A stretch of DNA of 28,672 bases from a bacterium. Its GTDB lineage: Bacteria; Babelota; Babeliae; Babelales; CAIQNR01. Position numbers and translations under genes: made by a program. The notes beneath the pieces were generated by a model. It did no database searches. It saw nothing but the letters and a program-made list of their open reading frames with translations, and was not told the DNA's origin. This document shows, in pieces, positions 1 to 7,372 of the stretch. Where the stretch lies: positions 1 to 28,672 of the forward strand of contig CANNBR010000004.1 of the NCBI GenBank assembly GCA_947502805.1, in the 5' to 3' direction. Position 1 is the first letter of the stretch, and each line of letters starts with the position of its first letter.

Positions 1-12
1 ATTACAGATACT

Positions 13-525
13 ATGGGAACAGTAGGGGCAGATTTTTTAGTACAAGCAGGGGCAGCACTTTTAGCCTGGGCATTTCTTGCATTTGCAAGTTATGTCTGTA
101 CTGTCTGGTGTTTTTCGTATCAGATGCAATGGTACCGCGCTGTTCGTTCAGCGGGAATTCTGATTGGCGGATTAGGAATTGCCTTGGGCGCTTTTTATCT
201 TTTTTCAGCTAAATGGGCTGAAATTACTACCACTATTATTCTTCCTGCATTGGTTTGTGTGTGCGCATTGCATGCATTGTTATTGATGCTTAAAGAGTTC
301 TTGTCGCAAAGAACTCAACTACTTGTTCACAAAATTCGTTTTTACACAACGCTAGCGCTTCTTTACGCAACGTTTGTTGGTGGTGCCGCACTCATTATCC
401 ATCTTAAAAGCCCTTACCTTAGCCAATGCTTTACATTGTCACTGAACTATTTTATTTATGCGGCAGTATTGGCCATCTTCGGCTTATCACTGCGTAATTA
501 TCATCATCATGGTGATTCATACTAA
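13..525 (+). CDS. Polytopic membrane protein, N-terminus possibly cut by window edge
   Basis: A hydrophobic protein of at least 170 residues with about five predicted membrane segments (roughly residues 8-33, 46-66, 72-94, 109-131 and 141-161) and a short polar C-terminus containing three consecutive His. No catalytic motif or family signature is recognised, so no function is proposed. The reading frame stays open upstream to base 1, so the ATG at 13 may be internal and the true start may lie outside the window. No Shine-Dalgarno can be judged from the 12 bases available. A strong terminator hairpin begins about 20 bases after the stop, so this is the last gene of its transcription unit. It converges with the minus-strand tatD gene. 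Confidence 0.6.
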   Translation: MGTVGADFLVQAGAALLAWAFLAFASYVCTVWCFSYQMQWYRAVRSAGILIGGLGIALGAFYLFSAKWAEITTTIILPALVCVCALHALLLMLKEFLSQRTQLLVHKIRFYTTLALLYATFVGGAALIIHLKSPYLSQCFTLSLNYFIYAAVLAIFGLSLRNYHHHGDSY

Positions 526-543
526 AAAAATCTATTGGGTTTT

Positions 544-581
544 AAGAGAGCTTTCTGGTTTTGAAAGCTCTCTTTTTTTTT
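544..581 (+). terminator. Intrinsic terminator after the membrane protein gene
   Basis: A perfect 10-bp stem (546-555 with 563-572, GAGAGCTTTC paired with GAAAGCTCTC), extended by two A-T pairs, has a 7-base loop and runs straight into a T tract (573-581). The tract touches the stop codon of the convergent tatD gene, so the hairpin may also slow minus-strand transcripts, although no good T tract follows it in that direction. Confidence 0.85.
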
Positions 582-1386
582 ATATGCGAAACAAGTTAAC
601 TGCATTCTGAGTTGTTATGCGTGCAACTTCTTCTAGCGATACGCCTTTAAGATCGGCCAAAAACTGTCCAATGTACGCTATTTGTGCGGGGGTGTTTTTC
701 TTGCCACGCATATATTGTGGAGGAAGAAATGGGGCATCAGTTTCAAGAACAATTGATTCAAGCGGTGTTTCGATAAAGATATCTCGAAGGTACTGATTTT
801 TTGGATAGGTCAGTGGTCCGCCGATACCAAGTAAAAATCCAAGTTCTCGCGCATGTTTGGCAAACGCTGCATTTTCAGAAAAACAATGAATAATTCCGCG
901 GATGTTGTCTTGTTTATACTCTTCTATGACGTGTAAGGTTTCATCTGCTGCATCACGTGTGTGTATGACGACCGGTAAATCGTGTTCGAGGGCAACTTCT
1001 ATTTGCGCGCGAAATCCGTCGTATTGGCGCTGTTTGTCAAAGTCAGGATAATGGTAATCGAGTCCAATTTCTCCAATGCCAACAATTCGTTCTTTATCTG
1101 TGCTTTGTAATATTTTTTTGTAGGCAACGATGTCTGATTTCCAGTCTGTCGTTAAATCGTTGGGATGGGTACCGAGTGTTGCCCATATATTTTTAAAGGT
1201 TTTTGCAAGCAGTACGCAATTGATGCTCTCAATGAGGCTTGTGCCTACATTGATAATGTGTTTTACCTGATGCAATCGGGCTTCATCAAGATATGGTTGT
1301 ATAAGTTCAGAAAAGTTTTCTGGTAAAGGCGCGTCGAACTCATTTTTTATTATGGTATTCAGGTGACAATGGGTATCGATAAGCAT
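580..1386 (-). CDS. tatD: TatD-family metal-dependent deoxyribonuclease
   Basis: A 268-residue protein of normal family length. The TatD amidohydrolase-fold signature is complete: HxH at H6/H8, a Glu at E106 in GIGEIGLDY, His at H142 (VIHTRDA), His at H167 (GIIHCFS) and Asp at D217 (LETDAPFLPP). These are the family's metal ligands. TatD-type enzymes are cytoplasmic 3'-5' DNA exonucleases or endonucleases linked to DNA repair and nucleic-acid turnover; which substrate this copy uses cannot be read from sequence. The gene stands alone on the minus strand between a convergent membrane protein gene and a divergent HU gene 234 bases away. Family assignment is secure; the symbol is used in the family sense. 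Confidence 0.93.
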   Translation of the reverse strand: MLIDTHCHLNTIIKNEFDAPLPENFSELIQPYLDEARLHQVKHIINVGTSLIESINCVLLAKTFKNIWATLGTHPNDLTTDWKSDIVAYKKILQSTDKERIVGIGEIGLDYHYPDFDKQRQYDGFRAQIEVALEHDLPVVIHTRDAADETLHVIEEYKQDNIRGIIHCFSENAAFAKHARELGFLLGIGGPLTYPKNQYLRDIFIETPLESIVLETDAPFLPPQYMRGKKNTPAQIAYIGQFLADLKGVSLEEVARITTQNAVNLFRI

Positions 1387-1499
1387 TTTTAAATTCCTTT
1401 TTTTAAAATGTAGTGTGTAATAATTTTACTAAAAATTACGCACTGTTCTCATTATTCCTTTTTTGTTTTTTTAAAAAATAGTAACTGTTTGTTTTGTAT

Positions 1500-1527
1500 T
1501 TGACAAAGGTACAGAAAAAAATAACCT
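1500..1527 (+). promoter_or_regulatory. Candidate promoter for the HU gene
   Basis: A consensus -35 TTGACA (1500-1505) is followed after 16 bases by a weak -10 TAACCT (1522-1527, 3 of 6). A second weak pair, ATGACA (1530-1535) with ATTAAA (1553-1558), lies just downstream at 17-base spacing. One of these probably starts the HU transcript, but the -10 elements are poor. Confidence 0.3.
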
Positions 1528-1620
1528 GAATGACAATTTTACTGTGTACACCATTAAAAGAAAAAAAGAATTGTAGTAGTGGAAAGCAGTGTTTTTTAAT
1601 AATTAACCGTAGGAGGATCG

Positions 1621-1899
1621 ATGAACAGAAGTGAATTAATCAATTCTTTGAGTGAAGAGACAGCATTCAGTAAAAAGGATGTAACTCGTGTCCTTAATTC
1701 ATTAATCCGTATAATTGAACGTACCTTGAGAAAAGGTGACAAAGTTGCGATTACTGGATTTGGTACCTACTGGGTGTCACGTCGTCCTGCAAGAAAGGGT
1801 ATTAACCCTGCCACAAAGGAACGTATAAATCTTCCAGAAGTAAGTGTTCCCCGTTTCAAACCGGGCAAACACCTTCGTGAACTTATTAAAACTTCATAA
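1621..1899 (+). CDS. hup: HU/IHF-family histone-like DNA-binding protein
   Basis: A 92-residue protein matching the HU/IHF fold throughout. It has an N-terminal helical dimerisation region (1-40), GxGTY in the GDKVAITGFGTYWVSRRPAR segment, then the DNA-clasping arm with the hallmark RKGINPATKERI, where Pro intercalates into DNA. The C-terminal FKPGKHLRELI is typical. It bends and compacts chromosomal DNA in the nucleoid. The start is fixed by a perfect AGGAGG at 1611-1616, four bases before the ATG. The gene is monocistronic, with its own upstream region and a terminator directly after it. HU versus IHF subunit cannot be settled from one sequence. Confidence 0.95.
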   Translation: MNRSELINSLSEETAFSKKDVTRVLNSLIRIIERTLRKGDKVAITGFGTYWVSRRPARKGINPATKERINLPEVSVPRFKPGKHLRELIKTS

Positions 1900-1936
1900 C
1901 GAAACTTTTATCAAAAAAAGTATCGCTCATGCAATT

Positions 1937-1961
1937 AAGAGGCTGCTTCGGTGGCCTTTTA
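1937..1961 (+). terminator. Intrinsic terminator with UUCG tetraloop after HU
   Basis: The stem AGGCTGC (1940-1946) pairs with GTGGCCT (1951-1957), including two G-U wobbles, around the extra-stable C(UUCG)G tetraloop. It is extended by A-T pairs into the trailing TTT (1958-1960). The T tract is short, but position and shape fit a terminator for the HU gene. Confidence 0.75.
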
Positions 1962-2042
1962 CTATTGATAGGTGATTTTGCAAAAGACTGTTTTTTGAAG
2001 TACCTTAAAACCTTATTCCATCCTTAAAGTGAGTATATAGGT

Positions 2043-3272
2043 ATGATTGATGTAAGTCGTCTCCGTAGTGATGCCCATGCTGTCGCATCGCTTCTTAAAA
2101 AAGACCCTTTTTTTCCCGTTGGACAACTTTTAGCATTTGATAAAAAAGTTCGTCAACTTACTTCTCATGTTGAGCTTTTACGTTCTTTAAAAAATGATTT
2201 AGCAGAACAGGCAAAATCGGGCATTACTGATGCTATTCGTCAAGAGTCGATGGCTGTTGGTAAAGATCTTAAAGAAAAAGAAGCGGAACTTAAGGAACTG
2301 AGTGAGCAGTTTATGTCACTTGCGCTTACGTGCCCTAACCTTGCTTTGGATGATATCCCAGAAGGTAATAAAGAAGAAAATGTAGTGGTGAGAGAGTTTG
2401 GAAAAAAACCTGAATTTTCATTTCCAATTAAACATCACCAAGAGCTTGCGGCTCAAAATAAATGGTTTAGCTTTGAAACAGGTGCCAGTGTCGCTCGCTC
2501 ACATTTTGTTTGGTATGACCAAGAAGGTGCTCGTGTTTTGTATGCATTAGCTTTCTTTATGCTTAAAAATAATAAAAAACATGGATTTGAAATTGCTCTT
2601 CCACCTGCGATGGCTAATGAACAAACACTAACCGTTGCAAGTAATTTTCCAAAATTTAAAGAAGAAGTATTTACTGTTGCTGCTGATGGTTTGTATGCCA
2701 TTCCTACCGCTGAAGTGAGTTTAGTAAATAAATATCGTGATACGATTATTCCTACTGATGATTTGCCTATTCGTTTGACTGCGTGGACAAGTTGTTTCCG
2801 TCGTGAAGTAGGTAATTATGGAAAAATGGAACGTGGCCTCATTCGTATTCATCAGTTTGAAAAAGTTGAACTGGTATCTTTTTGTGAACCAGAAAAATCT
2901 GGGATTGAACAGGATCGTATGATTGCATGTGCAGAAGATATTTTACAGCAACTTGGATTGCATTATCGCGTTAGTTTGCTAGCTGGACAAGATTGTTCTT
3001 TTGCTTCAGCAAAAACGTATGACATTGAAGTGTGGTTGCCAGGACAAGAAAAATATTACGAAGTTTCTTCTGCAAGTAATTGTACCGATTTCCAAGCGCG
3101 TCGTGGAAAAATTAGGTATCGCAAAGAAGCTGGTGATAAAACTGAATTAGTCCACACGTTGAATGCATCGTCGCTTGCGCTTCCTCGTTTGATGGTAGCC
3201 TTGATGGAAACGTATCAGCAACCAGATGGCAGCATTATCTTACCGAAAGTTCTTGAACCTTATTTACTGTAA
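2043..3272 (+). CDS. serS: Seryl-tRNA synthetase
   Basis: A 409-residue class II aminoacyl-tRNA synthetase that charges tRNA-Ser (and tRNA-Sec where present). Residues 1-100 form the long antiparallel coiled-coil arm typical of SerRS, here rich in Lys, Glu and Leu. The catalytic domain shows TAEVSL (222-227), motif 2 around 249-272 (CFRREVGNYG then GLIRIHQFEKVE), the SerRS-specific DIEVWLPGQ and SNCTDFQARR blocks (327-354), and motif 3 with the conserved Arg near 382 followed by YQQPDGSI. All landmarks are present, so it should be active. The ATG has only a weak upstream GGT-type ribosome site. The DUF58 gene follows after 59 bases with no clear terminator between, so read-through is possible. 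Confidence 0.96.
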   Translation: MIDVSRLRSDAHAVASLLKKDPFFPVGQLLAFDKKVRQLTSHVELLRSLKNDLAEQAKSGITDAIRQESMAVGKDLKEKEAELKELSEQFMSLALTCPNLALDDIPEGNKEENVVVREFGKKPEFSFPIKHHQELAAQNKWFSFETGASVARSHFVWYDQEGARVLYALAFFMLKNNKKHGFEIALPPAMANEQTLTVASNFPKFKEEVFTVAADGLYAIPTAEVSLVNKYRDTIIPTDDLPIRLTAWTSCFRREVGNYGKMERGLIRIHQFEKVELVSFCEPEKSGIEQDRMIACAEDILQQLGLHYRVSLLAGQDCSFASAKTYDIEVWLPGQEKYYEVSSASNCTDFQARRGKIRYRKEAGDKTELVHTLNASSLALPRLMVALMETYQQPDGSIILPKVLEPYLL

Positions 3273-3331
3273 TCCTCCTGCATCAAAAATGCGTAGGACT
3301 GCGGATTTAAACACTTAAAGGAGTTGTTCGT

Positions 3332-4195
3332 ATGAAGCTCAGTAAAGAAATCTTACAAAAGGTCAGAAATATAGAGATTCACACCAGGCGTCTTTTGAGT
3401 GGCACTTTGATCGGGGATTATAGTTCAGCAAAAAAAGGATCCGGTCTTGAATTTGATCAAATTCGTGATTATCAAGAAGGCGATGATATTCGTTTTATCG
3501 ATTGGAAAGGAACTGCACGACAAGATAAGTTGTTGATCCGTGAGTATATCGAAGAGCGCAATCGTGTCATCATGCTTGTTGTTGATGGATCTGCATCCAC
3601 ATTTTTTGGTTCTTCTGAAGAATTAAAGAGTGAGTTGTTTGCTCAAATTGCTAGTGTGCTTGCACTAGTAGCCGACTATGGCAAAGACCAGGTTGGTCTT
3701 ATTTTGTTTTCTGATCAGGTACAAACAGTTATCCCCCCCAAAGGAGGCAGGCAACACATCCGCTTGATTATGGAGACATTGTTTGGTCATCAACCGGCGG
3801 GAACTACTTCTTTTGAACCAGCATTCCATCGTCTTATTCAGATGAATAGAAAAGATGCGATTGTTTTTCTAATTTCAGATTTTATTGTTGGCTCAGGGTA
3901 TGAAAAATTACTTAGAATCGTATGCAAAAAATATGACACTATTGCCATTCTATGCTTTGATAGATGTGAACAAGAGTTGCCTGATGTCGGTTTTCTTTCG
4001 GTGCGTGATCCTGAAACAGGATTGGTTGGTCTTTTAAAAACTGGCTCAAAAGATTTAGCGCTGCATATGAAAGAATGGCATAAAGAAGTTAAATTTATGT
4101 TGAAAAAATGTGGAGCTGATTTGATTGAACTTGAAGTGCAAAAACCATTCATGGGCGAGTTGATTCGCTTTTGTAGACAACGAATGTTTTCATAA
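3332..4195 (+). CDS. DUF58 protein with von Willebrand A-type domain
   Basis: A 287-residue cytoplasmic-type protein. Residues 38-58 carry the DUF58 signature (GLEFDQIRDYQEGDDIR, then IDW). The following vWA-like domain has a MIDAS-type DxSxS at D85-G-S-A-S89, a second site at TTSF (158-161) and an Asp at 183 (ISDF). Such proteins usually work with a MoxR-type AAA ATPase and membrane partners of the Bat type, probably as metal-dependent binding or chaperone modules; the exact role is unknown. The start has a good AAAGGAG at 3317-3323. The next gene, a membrane-anchored DUF4381-like protein, begins 16 bases after the stop and fits as its partner. No MoxR gene is seen in the window. Confidence 0.88.
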   Translation: MKLSKEILQKVRNIEIHTRRLLSGTLIGDYSSAKKGSGLEFDQIRDYQEGDDIRFIDWKGTARQDKLLIREYIEERNRVIMLVVDGSASTFFGSSEELKSELFAQIASVLALVADYGKDQVGLILFSDQVQTVIPPKGGRQHIRLIMETLFGHQPAGTTSFEPAFHRLIQMNRKDAIVFLISDFIVGSGYEKLLRIVCKKYDTIAILCFDRCEQELPDVGFLSVRDPETGLVGLLKTGSKDLALHMKEWHKEVKFMLKKCGADLIELEVQKPFMGELIRFCRQRMFS

Positions 4196-4211
4196 AAAAG
4201 GAAGTCAAACC

Positions 4212-4700
4212 ATGGAGCAACAAAAACTTGAGTTGATTGATATCTATGACATCGTCTATGAGCCATGGTGGCTTTCTTTTACCGCAAAAGTGACCATGTG
4301 TGTGGTTATTTTTATACTTTGTCTTGTAGTTGGTTATTTCATTTATAAAAAAACACGCAAGCCAGTAGTTCTTTTGTATTGGCAAAAAGCATTACGTGAT
4401 ATTACGAGCGTTGAAAAAACTGATTTTTCAGATGGACAACTATTTTACTTGCGGCTGACAGAAATTATGAAGCAGTACTTGCAAGAGCGTTATGGAATGC
4501 ATCTTGTTGATAAAACAGATACTGAACTTTTAGAGTTTCTCAAGACCACAAAGCTTATTCCATCTCATGTATATGAGACGATGAAAGATCTTTTTGAAGG
4601 AGTGGTTTTTATTAAATTTGCGAATCAGCATGCGGTTCAAGAACGTATGGAAGATGCAATTAAAAAAACAAAAGCGCTCATTCATTCCTTAAATGGCTAA
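4212..4700 (+). CDS. DUF4381-like membrane-anchored partner of the DUF58 protein
   Basis: A 162-residue protein with one membrane helix at about residues 25-46 (VTMCVVIFILCLVVGYFIY) and a basic stretch just after it. The C-terminal cytoplasmic domain (about 50-162) is helical. The layout, with a short N-terminus, one helix and a soluble helical domain containing YLRLTEIMKQYLQERYG, matches the DUF4381 family that sits beside DUF58 genes. It follows the DUF58 gene by 16 bases, with AAAAAGGAAG just ahead of the ATG, so the two are almost certainly cotranscribed. Family assignment relies on context plus topology. The gene is followed at once by a convergent minus-strand gene only 4 bases away. 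Confidence 0.7.
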   Translation: MEQQKLELIDIYDIVYEPWWLSFTAKVTMCVVIFILCLVVGYFIYKKTRKPVVLLYWQKALRDITSVEKTDFSDGQLFYLRLTEIMKQYLQERYGMHLVDKTDTELLEFLKTTKLIPSHVYETMKDLFEGVVFIKFANQHAVQERMEDAIKKTKALIHSLNG

Positions 4701-4704
4701 TTAT

Positions 4705-5502
4705 TTATTCTGCATTCAAAAGTCGGCTGAGAAAGCCTTGTGTTTCATCAGGTTTTTTTTTAGTAGGTGATGATAAGTCTGATTGGAATGAAATACTCTT
4801 TCTTCTTGGCTCATCAGTTTTAGGTGTTGTTTTTGTCTCAATGTCACGATCAATGGATTTTCGTAAGCAAGTTTTAGAAGGAGCCGCTAGAGGATTAAAA
4901 ACAACGATCATGTGAGTACGTTGTATTTCTTTAAGTGTTGTGAGATCAAAACTTAGTTCAGCTTTTATAACAGCTGCTCGTTCAACTGGATCAAGTGTTT
5001 TGAGGTCTTTAAGTTTCTTGGCAATGTAATCGATATCGCTGTGTTCTTCTTCAAAAATGATACGTTTAAAGATTGAGCAGGCGCCTTGAAGAGTAGCAAT
5101 GGCTATTCTTAAATCTGAAATTTGTAGAATTTTTCGTAAAAAATCATTACTAAGTGCCGTAAGGTCATTTTTATCTAAATTTCGGCCTTCATAACATTTA
5201 GCCTTTTCTCTTAAGTTCATAAACTCTGTTACAGCAGGCTCTATTATAATTTCAGAATTAATTTCATGTGATTCAAAGGCTGATGAGCTTGAATCATTAG
5301 GTTTTTCTTCGGCTAAAGGTTTTTTTGTTTTTCTAGGAAGAAGAGGATCTTTTGCAGTATCAGGAGCGCTGTCATTGCTGCTAGTACTTCCTCTACGAGT
5401 AAAATTATGGATAACTGTAAAACGAGATGGTCTAACTGATTCTGGTGCTGAGGCATCTACATAGGTGACGCTTGTAAGCAAGAGAATAAAGAATAAAAAC
5501 AT
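4705..5502 (-). CDS. Secreted orphan protein, low-complexity tail regions
   Basis: A 265-residue protein of unknown function. Residues 1-18 are a clear signal peptide (hydrophobic core FFILLLTSV, with a likely cleavage site after DASA). Residues 20-90 are Ser, Pro and Lys rich and probably disordered. Residues 90-200 look helical (LREKAKCYEGRNLDKNDL, then several Leu/Ile-rich helices). The C-terminus is again polar and basic (PRRKSIS, PTKKK). The start is well supported by GGAGGT at 5511-5516 on the coding strand, 8 bases before the ATG. That ribosome site directly abuts a 19-bp hairpin (5517-5562). The preceding gene in the same direction is another secreted orphan 78 bases upstream. Confidence 0.75.
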   Translation of the reverse strand: MFLFFILLLTSVTYVDASAPESVRPSRFTVIHNFTRRGSTSSNDSAPDTAKDPLLPRKTKKPLAEEKPNDSSSSAFESHEINSEIIIEPAVTEFMNLREKAKCYEGRNLDKNDLTALSNDFLRKILQISDLRIAIATLQGACSIFKRIIFEEEHSDIDYIAKKLKDLKTLDPVERAAVIKAELSFDLTTLKEIQRTHMIVVFNPLAAPSKTCLRKSIDRDIETKTTPKTDEPRRKSISFQSDLSSPTKKKPDETQGFLSRLLNAE

Positions 5503-5516
5503 GTGATAGTACCTCC

Positions 5517-5562
5517 ATAATTAAAAATAAAATCAATAAAAAATGATTTTATTTTTAATTAT
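5517..5562 (-). repeat. Perfect 19-bp hairpin abutting a ribosome-binding site
   Basis: Arms 5517-5535 and 5544-5562 are exact inverse complements (all A/T except one C and one G), with an 8-base A-rich loop. On the minus strand the hairpin lies after the stop of the 237-residue protein gene, and its last base touches GGAGGT of the next gene. Its T-rich 3' arm suits a terminator or attenuator for the upstream gene; it could equally protect the 5' end of the downstream message. Confidence 0.75.
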
Positions 5563-5580
5563 TTTCCCCGTCAATGATAT

Positions 5581-6294
5581 TTAGCTGAAGAGACAATTAA
5601 GAACATTAGATAAGGTTCCAGGTTCTGCTTCTTCTAATGATGGCATAGGTATAGGGGTAGCGCTTGCTGGTGTTGCTACTCCTGAGTCATCTCGCCCGTA
5701 GGTTTTTAAGATATGCACATTAAAGTCAGAAGGTATTTCTTTGATAGTATCTCTATGAGTGATTTTAAGAGAAGTAAGGTCTACCACAATTACTTCTGTT
5801 TTTGTTTGGGAAGATTCCAATTGGTCTGAGGTCCCACATAAATACACTTTGTTAACACCGAAGTTTATTTCTTCTACATAGAAATTTTCTATGTAGAGTA
5901 CAGATTCTGATTTTACAGACCAAATACCAACTGTTGAATCAAGTTCTGTAACTAGCCACTTACTATCGGGACTAAAGCATAGAGGGCTGTCGATATTGGC
6001 ATTACCTATTTTTTCCTGTGATTTAATATCCCATAATTCAGTTACTGCACATCCATTAGCAATACAAAGCGTAGCGCTATCCGGGCTAAAAAGAAGTGTT
6101 GGGTGAGAAAATTTCATTCTGGCGAAAGGTATAAAGAAAAGATCTTTTCTTTCCAATTTCATAAGTCTCATTATTTGAATACCTTCTTCTGATAGCACTG
6201 CCTCAAAGCGAAAATCAGGACTAGTCATTGATTGTATTGTTCCTAAAGATATTAAAAGTATGCCAAGAAGACTTGTTTTTATAAAAAAATTCAT
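5581..6294 (-). CDS. Secreted protein with two WD40/TolB-like blades
   Basis: A 237-residue protein with an N-terminal signal peptide (about 1-22, core LLGILLISLG). Two beta-propeller-like repeats are readable: LLFSPDSATLCIANG to LWDIKSQEKIG (67-97) and LCFSPDSKWLV to GIWSVKSES (105-131). The FSPDS turn and the W-D/W-S strand are typical of WD40 or TolB-like blades. A third, weaker strand set follows (VYLCGTSD, VIVVDLTS). A full propeller needs six to eight blades, so this is either a short form, a remnant, or a protein that pairs with others. The C-terminus (200-237) is Ala/Pro/Ser rich. The coding strand has an AAGGA ribosome site before the ATG. Function unknown. Confidence 0.72.
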   Translation of the reverse strand: MNFFIKTSLLGILLISLGTIQSMTSPDFRFEAVLSEEGIQIMRLMKLERKDLFFIPFARMKFSHPTLLFSPDSATLCIANGCAVTELWDIKSQEKIGNANIDSPLCFSPDSKWLVTELDSTVGIWSVKSESVLYIENFYVEEINFGVNKVYLCGTSDQLESSQTKTEVIVVDLTSLKITHRDTIKEIPSDFNVHILKTYGRDDSGVATPASATPIPMPSLEEAEPGTLSNVLNCLFS

Positions 6295-6362
6295 ATTTTT
6301 TCCTTTTTTAAAAATTATTAAGATGTAGTGATAAAAATGTGTAAGGTGCTGGTAATTAAATG

Positions 6363-6391
6363 AAAAGGAGCTAGGAAAATTTCCCAGCCCC
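6363..6391 (-). terminator. Intrinsic terminator, minus strand
   Basis: Read on the minus strand, an 11-bp stem (6381-6391 paired with 6367-6377, with two G-U pairs) has a 3-base loop and is followed by TTTT (6366-6363). It lies about 130 bases downstream of the stop of the 279-residue protein gene and before the next minus-strand start, so it probably ends that transcript. Confidence 0.7.
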
Positions 6392-6432
6392 AGAGCTAAA
6401 TAGAGATGAGCTTTTTATTAGATGATTCCGCT

Positions 6433-6495
6433 TTGATGAAAAGAGGTCCGCTGTTCTTAACTATGAGGGATAGAACGAACAGACCTTTTCATCAA
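6433..6495 (-). repeat. Long imperfect hairpin in the 3' untranslated region
   Basis: A 10-bp outer stem (6433-6442 with 6486-6495, TTGATGAAAA with TTTTCATCAA), then GGTC with GACC (6445-6448/6482-6485), then TGTTC with GAACA (6452-6456/6477-6481), with small bulges between. It sits 27 bases after the stop of the 279-residue protein gene and has no T tract, so it looks like a stabilising or processing structure ahead of the terminator at 6363-6391. Confidence 0.6.
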
Positions 6496-6521
6496 TGCGT
6501 ATGTTGTTTAATTTGTGAGAT

Positions 6522-7361
6522 TTAATGTCGTTTAATAATTTCTTTTCCTACTGCTATAGCATTTTCAATAAAGCCTTTGCTTGCTGGAACTACTACCTCT
6601 GTCAGAACAGTGGTTGCAGCAGCAGCGGCAGTTGTAGCAGCAGGTGCTACTATTGCTGTGGATGCTATGGATGCAGCATGTCCGGACATTCTTTGTGATA
6701 AGTTAGCCATTTGATTTTTAAGATCAGCAATTTCGTTTAAAAGTGGAGTTTTATCAGCATACCAATTAAGGAATTTTTTACCTCCATAAAGTATTGCACT
6801 AAATACAGCTGCTTTAGCTAGATATTTTCCAGCAGTGTAAAGAGGCCCGCGATATTCTGTAGGAACGCAATAGAAAGATGCTAGTCCTCTATTAGCTAAT
6901 CCAAACATTGATTGCAGACTTTTTTGATCTTGAATTGTGACAACTTCGTTTTTTGTTTTGTATTCAGCGGTACAGTTAGTGGCAGTTTTTGTAAAAATAA
7001 TTCCACAAATAGTGACATTGTTTTCAGTAATTACAACGAGTTTTTTTACTGTATTCGTTGTTGTGTCAGCATAAATTGTCTTCATGTAGGGAAGATATCC
7101 ATTAACGGAATTATAGCTTGTTGCGTTTATAGTTGGAGTTTTATCTGCTTTTAAAGCAGTGTTGATTTCTGAACAAAGCCACCAAGGATTACCCCAGTTT
7201 AGATTTCCAACGCATTCTTTAATGGTTTCATTAGTGATGGTGCCATTAGTAGGAATAATGCTTATTAAAGCTGTTTTAACTTGTTCTTCTGTAACGGCTG
7301 GTTTTGTTGTTCCTGCAATAAGCAGTATGCCCATAAGGGCATTTTTAAGTATTGATTTCAT
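6522..7361 (-). CDS. Secreted orphan protein with central membrane segment
   Basis: A 279-residue protein of unknown function. It has a signal peptide (about 1-17, MKSILKNALMGILLIAG), then a domain with five Cys (C50, C63, C119, C130, C165) that could form disulfides outside the cytoplasm. A hydrophobic segment at about 175-195 (YLAKAAVFSAILYGG) is followed by a short coiled coil (NEIADLKNQMANLSQRM, 209-225) and an Ala/Thr-rich C-terminus. Signal peptide plus a second hydrophobic helix suggests a protein anchored in the envelope or in a target membrane. The start is firm: GGAGGT at 7367-7372 on the coding strand, 5 bases before the ATG. A promoter candidate lies at 7402-7429 and a terminator at 6363-6391, so it is probably monocistronic. 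Confidence 0.75.
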   Translation of the reverse strand: MKSILKNALMGILLIAGTTKPAVTEEQVKTALISIIPTNGTITNETIKECVGNLNWGNPWWLCSEINTALKADKTPTINATSYNSVNGYLPYMKTIYADTTTNTVKKLVVITENNVTICGIIFTKTATNCTAEYKTKNEVVTIQDQKSLQSMFGLANRGLASFYCVPTEYRGPLYTAGKYLAKAAVFSAILYGGKKFLNWYADKTPLLNEIADLKNQMANLSQRMSGHAASIASTAIVAPAATTAAAAATTVLTEVVVPASKGFIENAIAVGKEIIKRH

Positions 7362-7372
7362 TTTATACCTCC

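Noticed and set aside
3275..3300. Imperfect hairpin after serS (TCCT..GCAT/ATGC..AGGA)
   Set aside because: It has internal mismatches and no T tract, so it does not qualify as a terminator; read-through into the DUF58 gene is plausible.
3838..4266. 142-residue minus-strand frame overlapping the DUF58 gene
   Set aside because: It lies entirely opposite well-supported coding sequence, with Cys/His/Ser-rich composition typical of a shadow frame.
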